A DNA stretch of 8,752 bases from Synergistaceae bacterium (lineage in GTDB: Bacteria > Synergistota > Synergistia > Synergistales > Synergistaceae). The position numbers and the translations under genes are program-made. The stretch is from NCBI GenBank assembly GCA_028702015.1, contig JAQVPO010000041.1:1-8752 (forward strand). Direction: 5' to 3'. How positions within the stretch are numbered: the stretch's first letter is position 1; every line of letters starts with the position of its first letter. Below, piece after piece: positions 1 through 5,242 of the stretch. The notes beneath the pieces were generated by a model. It saw only the letters and a list, made by a program, of their open reading frames with translations. It made no database searches and was not told the origin of the DNA.

Positions 1-386
1 ACAATGAAAAAGAACATGCAAAACTACACTTCAAAGCACTGTCCGGAATAGGGAACACCGCAGAGAATCTCAAGGCTGCTGCTGACGGTGAAAACTACGA
101 ATGGAACGACATGTATCCTAGGATGGCAAAGGAAGCTGAAGAAGAGGGATTTCTTGAGCTTGCTGAGATGTTCAGGAATATCGCCCAGGTAGAGGCGGAA
201 CATGAGAAACGCTACAAGGCTTTTGCAAAGAACCTGGAAGAGGGGCGCGTTTTCCTTAAGGAAGGCAAGGTCTTCTGGAAATGCCGCAACTGCGGAGCAA
301 TATTCGAACTTTCAGAAGCTCCCGCAAAATGCCCGGTCTGCAATCACCCGCAGGCATACTTCGAGCTCCAGGCCAAAAACTGGTAG
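1..386 (+). CDS. Rubrerythrin, 3' part of gene (5' end outside window)
   Basis: Rubrerythrin is a cytoplasmic non-haem diiron peroxidase that reduces hydrogen peroxide and protects anaerobes from oxidative stress. The frame is open from base 3, so the gene begins upstream; the ATG at 111 is internal. Visible pieces of the ferritin-like four-helix bundle are the ExxH ligand motif in NEKEHAK at the left edge, the family segment around [16 protein letters not shown], and a second ExxH in VEAEHEKRY. After the linker [17 protein letters not shown] comes a C-terminal rubredoxin-like iron site, CRNCG followed by CPVCNHP, ending in FELQAKNW, close to the usual family ending. The domain order and both iron sites match classical rubrerythrins. 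The gene ends with TAG and is followed by a strong terminator, so it is the last gene of its transcript. Assignment is secure; only the N-terminal part cannot be seen. Confidence 0.96.
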   Translation, partial: NEKEHAKLHFKALSGIGNTAENLKAAADGENYEWNDMYPRMAKEAEEEGFLELAEMFRNIAQVEAEHEKRYKAFAKNLEEGRVFLKEGKVFWKCRNCGAIFELSEAPAKCPVCNHPQAYFELQAKNW

Positions 387-424
387 CTGCGGAATAATAT
401 CCGAGCATACATAATCTGAATGGT

Positions 425-470
425 AAAAATATCAGAGAAGGATACACGTATCCTTCTCTGATATTTTTTT
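425..470 (+). terminator. Intrinsic terminator of rubrerythrin gene
   Basis: A perfect 20-base inverted repeat (arms 425-444 and 449-468) surrounds the four-base loop CACG. The 3' arm runs directly into a T tract (464-470). It starts 38 bases after the rubrerythrin stop codon. The arms are A-rich on the left and T-rich on the right, so it could also stop transcription from the other strand. Confidence 0.93.
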
Positions 471-510
471 GCAGACACCCTTAAGAAGGGGACTATATCA
501 AGCCAAAAAG

Positions 511-539
511 TTGCACTGGCTGTAAAAATTTTATATAAT
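511..539 (+). promoter_or_regulatory. Sigma-70-type promoter for regulator/TPP enzyme unit
   Basis: TTGCAC (511-516) and a perfect TATAAT (534-539) are separated by exactly 17 bases. The predicted transcript start is near 546, giving a leader of about 72 bases before the GTG start at 618. This is the strongest promoter-like sequence on the plus strand of the window. Confidence 0.82.
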
Positions 540-551
540 TTACCCGGACTA

Positions 552-574
552 GCTGCTCAGCCTTGATGAGCAGC
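552..574 (+). promoter_or_regulatory. Dyad in leader, candidate operator
   Basis: Perfect 8-base inverted repeat GCTGCTCA (552-559) and TGAGCAGC (567-574) with a 7-base spacer, beginning a few bases after the predicted transcript start. There is no T tract, so it is not a terminator. Its place between promoter and regulator gene suits an autoregulatory operator, but a leader-RNA hairpin is equally possible. Confidence 0.45.
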
Positions 575-617
575 AGAGGTCAATACTATTTCCCATATTT
601 TCGGAGGTGTACTTACT

Positions 618-1346
618 GTGCATTCATACAGGGAGGACTTGATCAGCATTATGGTCCTTGAAGCAGCAGAAAGCACAAATGCTCCTGTGGGAGCAGGATC
701 TGTTTCTTTAATGCTTAGGAATAACGGGATCAACATCAGTGAGGCAGGGGCAGGAAGAATATTAAGATCTCTAAGGGAAAAAGGTTTTCTGGAAAAGATC
801 GGTTTTCAGGGCCATGTTGTTACCCCAAGGGGGACAATAGAGCTCTCCTCTTTAAAAGCTGCGAGACAAACTGCAGAGACCCTAGACATGCTTCTGAAAA
901 ACTCTGAAAATATTAAGGGGTATTCTGTCACGGATATCCTTGCGGCCAGAAGAGCCATTGAACGTGAGGCAGCGATGCATACCGCGCTGAAAGCGACTCC
1001 GGAGGATATTGCCATTCTAGAAAATATCATCAAGCAGCAGTACAAAGAGATGGAGAGAAAAGGTTATTACGCCGACATCTCTGTTGAATTTCATCGTGAG
1101 GTCATAAGGATAGCAGGAATCCCGCTGCTCAAAATCTTATATGAATTTATAGGGCTTTCGGTCGAGTGGCAGAATTTTTTCATAGAGACTTTCAGGCTTT
1201 CCAATACTCCGCTTAACATCCAGCACGAAAAGATCCTGGCAGCCATAAAGAAAAGGGACCCTAAAGAGGCGGCAGATCTGATGGAAGAACATCTTACAGA
1301 GGTCATGCAAATTGCAGGCAGCTTTTCAGCGTTACATAAAAAATAA
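618..1346 (+). CDS. FCD-domain transcriptional regulator with NrpR-like winged helix
   Basis: Probable ligand-responsive DNA-binding repressor or activator, 242 residues. The start chosen is GTG at 618, with GGAGG at 603-607. The C-terminal two-thirds (about 100-232) is an FCD ligand-binding domain: LAARRAIEREAAMHTA opens it, and the usual metal set is present as D153, H159, H203 (in QHEKILAAI) and H225 (in MEEHL). FCD domains normally bind small organic acids. The N-terminal part (about 8-75) does not look like the usual GntR helix-turn-helix. The pattern VLEAAESTNAPVGAGSVS, then RILRSLREKGFLEKIG and a wing ending VVTPRG, resembles the HTH_12 winged helix found in NrpR and at the start of RNase R. 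The stop lies 22 bases before the TPP enzyme gene, so the two are probably co-transcribed, and that enzyme is its likely target. FCD assignment is firm; the HTH_12 assignment is by pattern only. Confidence 0.88.
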   Translation: MHSYREDLISIMVLEAAESTNAPVGAGSVSLMLRNNGINISEAGAGRILRSLREKGFLEKIGFQGHVVTPRGTIELSSLKAARQTAETLDMLLKNSENIKGYSVTDILAARRAIEREAAMHTALKATPEDIAILENIIKQQYKEMERKGYYADISVEFHREVIRIAGIPLLKILYEFIGLSVEWQNFFIETFRLSNTPLNIQHEKILAAIKKRDPKEAADLMEEHLTEVMQIAGSFSALHKK

Positions 1347-1368
1347 GAGGCTAAGGAAGGGATATACC

Positions 1369-3084
1369 ATGAAAATGACAGGAGCTCAGATCTTTCTTCA
1401 CATGCTTAAACTCCATGAGGTCAGATATATTTTTGGTCTTCCGGGAGAGACGACCCTGGGATGTTACAAAGAATGGCTCAAATGTCCTGATATCAGACAT
1501 ATACTGACTCACGATGAAAGATCGGCAGCATTCATGGCGGAGGCATACGCAAAGGTGTCAGGCAAAGTGGGAGTAAGCGAAGCTCCAAGCCCGGGCGGCG
1601 GGCATCCTGTTCCCGGAGTGATCGAATCATTCACGGGATCAGTTCCGACAGTATGCTTTACTTCGGACGTTCCTTACAACAATGATAAGAGAAATATGCT
1701 CTCAGGATTTGACCAGAACAGATTATACAGCGCGATAACAAAAGAAAGCCTCCTTGCCACAAAGGCAAAGGATCTTCCTTTTCTTATAAGAAGGGCCTTC
1801 AGGGTAGCCGTAAGCGGAAGGCCGGGAGCCGTTCACATGAGAATCCCTATGGACGTTTACGAAGAAGAAGCTGAGGTAAACGACCTCTACCCGGATCCCT
1901 GCATGGCAAGATGGCCCTATCAGAGGCCTGTCGCCGATCTAAGGGAGATCGAAAAGGCGATCTCTATGCTGGCCTCAGCAAAACGTCCTGTTATAGTATG
2001 CGGACAGGGCGCACTTGCTTCTGACGCAGGAGATGAAGTTATCGCTCTGGCAGAAGAGTTCGATATCCCTGTCGGATGCACGATGACAGGCAAGGGAACT
2101 ATTTCCGAATTACATCCGCTTTCCATAAGGCTGATAGGAGCAAGAGGCGGAACAAGCTGGTCAAACAGATTTCTGCAGACAGCGGACCTGGTTTTCTTTA
2201 TAGGTTCCAATACTGACTCGGCGGGAACTGACGGATGGAAGCTTCCATCCGATACCGGAGGTCCTAAGATAATCAGCCTCAACATCGACGGGATAGATGC
2301 TGCAAATAATTATCCCACAGATGCTGTACTCGTCGGAGATGCAAAGGCGACAATCAGATACATGACAGAAAAAATAAAAAAATCAGGTATTAAAGGCAGC
2401 GCTGAAAATTCATCAGAGATCGCCGCCTCTATGCGTGAACTTGATAAAGCAGCAGCCGCCCCGTGCATATGCCCAGACATGCCTGTTCATCCCATACGTT
2501 TCGTTAAAGAACTGGAATCACTTCTCCCTGAAAAGAGCTTTGTCGTTGTCGAACCATCAATGGCAAGCATTTTCTCTGCTGCCTTCCTAGTTCAGAAAGA
2601 GCAGAGGCGTATGTTTATATCGAATTATACAAACGGCGCACTTGGATATTCGCTGCCAGCAGCAGTAGGGGTCGCAACAGCTCATCCGGAGAGTACCGTA
2701 TTCGCCATGGGAGGAGACGGGAGTTTCCACTTCAACTGCGGTGAACTGGAAACCTATTCCAGGCTGGGATTGAATATAAAGATGATCGTTTTCTGCAATA
2801 ACGTTTTCGGCTGGATCAAAGGCGAGACCCAGCATGTCTATCATTCAGACTTCTTCGCTACCAACTTCGGGAAGGTCGACTATGCCGGAGTGGCATCAGC
2901 TTTCGGGGTTAAATCATACAAGATCGATGATCCGGACAATATCGCGTCCATACTAAAAGAAGCCATAAACCGCAAAGGACCAGTACTCATAGAAGTACCT
3001 GTCCCCGATGAGACTGAGATCGTGCCGCCTGTTCCGAGATGGTCAGAAAGCGCCAAGAAAAACGGACTCCCCTGCTTTTATTGA
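1369..3084 (+). CDS. Thiamine-diphosphate-dependent enzyme, acetolactate-synthase-like
   Basis: A 571-residue cytoplasmic enzyme of the acetolactate synthase/pyruvate decarboxylase superfamily, which cleaves or joins 2-oxo acids and aldehydes using ThDP. The start is ATG 1369, preceded by AAGGAAGG (1353-1360); an upstream in-frame ATG at 1312 lies inside the regulator gene and has no such site. Three domains are present: pyrimidine-binding (about 1-165), central (about 188-335) and diphosphate-binding (about 395-548). The catalytic Glu is E50 in THDERSAAFMAEAYAK. The ThDP/metal motif runs from GDG (449-451) to NN (477-478). Glyoxylate carboligase lacks this Glu, so that identity is unlikely. 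The loop that is normally GPGATN reads SPGGGH (74-79), marking a divergent subgroup. It lies 22 bases behind the FCD regulator and upstream of glycerate kinase. The family is certain; the substrate is unknown and may be pyruvate, another 2-oxo acid or an acyl-CoA. Confidence 0.9.
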   Translation: MKMTGAQIFLHMLKLHEVRYIFGLPGETTLGCYKEWLKCPDIRHILTHDERSAAFMAEAYAKVSGKVGVSEAPSPGGGHPVPGVIESFTGSVPTVCFTSDVPYNNDKRNMLSGFDQNRLYSAITKESLLATKAKDLPFLIRRAFRVAVSGRPGAVHMRIPMDVYEEEAEVNDLYPDPCMARWPYQRPVADLREIEKAISMLASAKRPVIVCGQGALASDAGDEVIALAEEFDIPVGCTMTGKGTISELHPLSIRLIGARGGTSWSNRFLQTADLVFFIGSNTDSAGTDGWKLPSDTGGPKIISLNIDGIDAANNYPTDAVLVGDAKATIRYMTEKIKKSGIKGSAENSSEIAASMRELDKAAAAPCICPDMPVHPIRFVKELESLLPEKSFVVVEPSMASIFSAAFLVQKEQRRMFISNYTNGALGYSLPAAVGVATAHPESTVFAMGGDGSFHFNCGELETYSRLGLNIKMIVFCNNVFGWIKGETQHVYHSDFFATNFGKVDYAGVASAFGVKSYKIDDPDNIASILKEAINRKGPVLIEVPVPDETEIVPPVPRWSESAKKNGLPCFY

Positions 3085-3108
3085 CGGGGCAGGGAGTACG
3101 AACAACAG

Positions 3109-3127
3109 ACAATAGCTCCTATTGACC
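3109..3127. repeat. Palindromic element, copy 1
   Basis: ACAATAGCTCCTATTGACC contains an inverted repeat with CAATAG (3110-3115) and CTATTG (3119-3124) arms around a 3-base centre. A close copy lies 57 bases downstream. Both are in the gap before the exported-protein gene, which suggests a paired binding site for a regulator. Confidence 0.5.
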
Positions 3128-3165
3128 TGGGTTAATCCTTTAAAAGGCTGATGCAGATCCTTTCT

Positions 3166-3185
3166 ACAATAGCTAGTATTGGACC
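3166..3185. repeat. Palindromic element, copy 2
   Basis: ACAATAGCTAGTATTGGACC matches copy 1 except for two central bases and one inserted G. The arms CAATA (3167-3171) and TATTG (3177-3181) are inverted. It overlaps TACAAT (3165-3170), a possible -10 box, though no good -35 lies 16-18 bases upstream. A protein bound here would touch the promoter of the exported-protein/glycerate kinase unit. Confidence 0.5.
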
Positions 3186-3192
3186 ATCATGA

Positions 3193-3199
3193 AAGGAAG
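3193..3199 (+). promoter_or_regulatory. Ribosome binding site selecting the TTG start
   Basis: AAGGAAG lies 7 bases before an in-frame TTG at 3207. The ATG at 3189 precedes this site and has only pyrimidine-rich or mixed sequence in front of it, so the TTG is the better start. Confidence 0.6.
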
Positions 3200-3206
3200 T
3201 GTTTTT

Positions 3207-3647
3207 TTGAAGATCAAAAAAATTGCAGCATCAGTGCTCATAGTCTGTTCAATGTTCACAGCAGCCCCACTGGCTTATGCGGGTATTGGAGACATCCTCA
3301 AGGAAGGGGCTCTCATATTTGGCGGCGGCGCACTTGTAAAAGCTATCGGTCCCCAACTGAATGATTTCATCAACACAATTACTTTCAATAAAGGAGTAAG
3401 GTTTGACGGATATACTAAAGTTGTTCCGATAGTATCTATAGGAAACGGGACAAGAATCGGGGCAGCACAGGTCGGAGGCGTTACAAAAACAGCAGTTGAC
3501 CGGGTGAAAGCTGTCGGACAGATCGAAGGTGAGTTTAACAGTATAAGAGCACAGGCCCTTATACCTATCGACTCCGAAAACCCGCTGAAGCAGTTCAAAC
3601 GCGTACAGGGAGTCGGTGTCACTGCGATCATCGATGTAAAACTTTAA
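3207..3647 (+). CDS. Small exported protein of unknown function
   Basis: I do not recognise a named family. From the TTG start the protein has 146 residues; starting at ATG 3189 would add six. The N-terminus is a textbook Sec signal peptide: basic KIKK, a hydrophobic core (AASVLIVCSMFTAAPLA) and a likely cleavage after AYA, before GIGDILKEG. The mature protein is about 120 residues with a Gly-rich segment LIFGGGALVKAIGPQLNDF, no further clear membrane helix, and a C-terminal half rich in short beta-like stretches (TKVVPIVSIGNGTRIGAAQVGG, split here by two Gly turns, and VGVTAIIDVKL at the end). The mature part has no cysteine and no lipobox, so a soluble or surface-associated secreted protein is likelier than a lipoprotein. 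It lies 24 bases before glycerate kinase and probably shares its transcript. The function cannot be inferred from the sequence. Confidence 0.8.
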   Translation: MKIKKIAASVLIVCSMFTAAPLAYAGIGDILKEGALIFGGGALVKAIGPQLNDFINTITFNKGVRFDGYTKVVPIVSIGNGTRIGAAQVGGVTKTAVDRVKAVGQIEGEFNSIRAQALIPIDSENPLKQFKRVQGVGVTAIIDVKL

Positions 3648-3671
3648 AAAATAACAGACAGGAGCTCTAAA

Positions 3672-4928
3672 ATGCTTGGACAGATGAGGAAGGACTCTGC
3701 TGAAATATTCCGGGAAGCATTACTGGAAATGCTTCCCGATAAAGCAGTAAGAGAAGGGCTTTCCCATCTCCGTCTAAAAAATGACGTTATCCTGGCTGGG
3801 ATAGGCAAAGCATCCTGGGTTATGGCAGAAGCAGCGGCAAAAGAACTGAAAGAACAGATAGTATCCGGAGTTATCGTCACAAAGTACGGACATTCCAATG
3901 GAGCTATTCCAGGCATAAAAATATATGAAGCCGGACATCCGCTTCCGGACAGCAGTACGCTGAAAGCAACCGAGAGAATACTTGAGATCACAAAAAGAGC
4001 AAAAGCGGGACAGACAATACTCTTCCTTGTTTCAGGGGGAGGTTCTGCACTTTTCGAAAAACCTGCAGATGGGATCTCTCTTCAGATCCTATCGGATATC
4101 ACCTCCCGGCTTATTTTCAGCGGAGCCGATATAAACGAGCTGAACACAGTCAGAAAACATCTTTCCGCAGTCAAAGGAGGAAGGTTCGCCATCCACTGCC
4201 TACCGGCTGAGATCTGCCAGATAACCCTTTCGGACGTCCTGGGAAACAGACTTGATCTGATAGCGTCCGGCCCTGCCGCGCCCGATCCTTCCACATCGAT
4301 GGAGGCAATGGCTATCCTCGAAAAATATGGTATCCCCATTTCCGCCTCCATTGAATCTGCCCTGAAATCAGAAACTCCCAAAGTACTGGAAAATGTTTCC
4401 TATCATATGGCCGGCAATATCAGAGGATTATGTCTTGCTGCGAAAAAAGCGGCAGAAAAGAGAGGCTATATTTCGGAGATAATTACAGCAAACATGGAAG
4501 GAGAGGCAAGGACCGCAGGTGAGCAAGCAGCAGAACGTGCTTTGTACGAGATCAGCATCAGCAGTCCCGAGAACGGCAAAAGATGCCTGATCTGGGGAGG
4601 AGAGACAACCGTACATGTAAAAGGCAACGGTAAGGGCGGCAGAAATCAGGAACTTGCACTTGCCGCAGCACGCAAAATATCCGGCACCGGCAATATTGTT
4701 ATACTCTCCGCCGGATCAGACGGCACAGACGGGCCTACGGACGCGGCAGGCGGAATCGTTGACACCAATACATGGGAAAAGATTCGGCAGAATGGTTCTG
4801 ACCCAGACGATCTGCTCGATCAGAATGATTCATATAACGCACTGATGATGTCAAATTCATTATTCAAAACAGGACCTACGGGAACAAATGTAAACGATCT
4901 GGTCCTCGTCCTGATATTTAATAAATAG
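3672..4928 (+). CDS. Glycerate 2-kinase (MOFRL family)
   Basis: Phosphorylates D-glycerate with ATP to 2-phosphoglycerate in the cytoplasm, linking glycerate from glyoxylate, serine or sugar-acid breakdown to lower glycolysis. At 418 residues it has normal family length. The N-terminal DUF4147-type domain shows the conserved lysine in GIGKAS (K46), EAGHPLPD (87-94), VSGGGSALFE (120-129), NTVRKHLSAVKGGR (158-171) and LSDVLGNRLDLIASGP (186-201). The C-terminal MOFRL domain shows WGGETTV (308-314), GKGGRNQELALA (320-331, with conserved R324), SAGSDGTDGPTDAAGG (346-361) and TGPTGTNVNDL (400-410). The start ATG has AGGAG at 3660-3664, 7 bases upstream. Homologues are often labelled hydroxypyruvate reductase (TtuD) by mistake; these motifs fit a kinase, not a dehydrogenase. 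The gene seems co-transcribed with the exported protein before it. No terminator is visible after the stop. Confidence 0.94.
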   Translation: MLGQMRKDSAEIFREALLEMLPDKAVREGLSHLRLKNDVILAGIGKASWVMAEAAAKELKEQIVSGVIVTKYGHSNGAIPGIKIYEAGHPLPDSSTLKATERILEITKRAKAGQTILFLVSGGGSALFEKPADGISLQILSDITSRLIFSGADINELNTVRKHLSAVKGGRFAIHCLPAEICQITLSDVLGNRLDLIASGPAAPDPSTSMEAMAILEKYGIPISASIESALKSETPKVLENVSYHMAGNIRGLCLAAKKAAEKRGYISEIITANMEGEARTAGEQAAERALYEISISSPENGKRCLIWGGETTVHVKGNGKGGRNQELALAAARKISGTGNIVILSAGSDGTDGPTDAAGGIVDTNTWEKIRQNGSDPDDLLDQNDSYNALMMSNSLFKTGPTGTNVNDLVLVLIFNK

Positions 4929-5242
4929 CTTGTTTCTTTCTTCATTTTTATCTTATTAAAGCACTGCTAATATATTGAAAATCATGTATAATCTGAGGCA
5001 TGTTTTTTATATAAACAATAGATAGATTTACTGTAAAAACATATCTTTTTTGATCATCTGCACAAAAAATATCATTATCAGGATGCTTTGCTGGATAGAA
5101 TTTTAATGAAGTGTATGGCATAAAAAATTCTGATAAACCTAACTGAAATATGCTGATTATATCTGGCTGATAAATTAAATTTCTACGGAATAACCTCATG
5201 TTCATCGTCCATTAACTGCTAGAGACCTTAGGAGAATTTTTC
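4929..5242. other. AT-rich intergenic stretch, no supported gene
   Basis: These 314 bases between the glycerate kinase and sensor genes are clearly more AT-rich than both neighbours. A minus-strand frame at 4948-5205 is open for 85 codons but has no ribosome binding site and no recognisable family. TATAAT occurs at 4987-4992 without a matching -35 box. There is no GC-rich hairpin with a T tract after glycerate kinase. The promoter of the sensor gene must lie here, but I cannot place it. A good AGGAG (5230-5234) precedes the sensor start. Confidence 0.6.

Noticed and set aside
111..386. Short stand-alone rubredoxin-like protein starting at ATG 111
   Set aside because: The frame stays open to the left edge and encodes conserved rubrerythrin helix residues, so ATG 111 is internal.
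1312..1368. Upstream ATG extending the TPP enzyme by 19 residues into the regulator gene
   Set aside because: It has no ribosome binding site and the extra residues do not belong to the family; ATG 1369 has AAGGAAGG at good spacing and gives a normal N-terminus.
1920..2285. Minus-strand open frame of 121 codons inside the TPP enzyme gene
   Set aside because: Shadow of a well-supported gene; no family resemblance and no ribosome site.
1369..3084. Glyoxylate carboligase identity suggested by the neighbouring glycerate kinase
   Set aside because: Glyoxylate carboligase lacks the conserved catalytic Glu, which is present here as E50, and the loop motif differs.
3070..3094. Possible hairpin CCCTGC/GCAGGG at the end of the TPP enzyme gene
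   Set aside because: Only six clean pairs, overlapping the stop codon, and no following T tract, so I do not call it a terminator.
3644..3991. Minus-strand open frames of 115-118 codons opposite the exported protein and glycerate kinase
   Set aside because: Antisense shadows of strong coding regions; the translated sequence is low-quality and unlike any family.
4917..4960. TTTAATAA/TTATTAAA inverted arms after glycerate kinase
   Set aside because: AT-only arms with a 28-base loop are expected by chance in this composition.
4975..4992. TTGAAA and TATAAT close together in the gap before the sensor gene
   Set aside because: The spacing is only 6 bases; no -35-like box is found at 16-18 bases from TATAAT.
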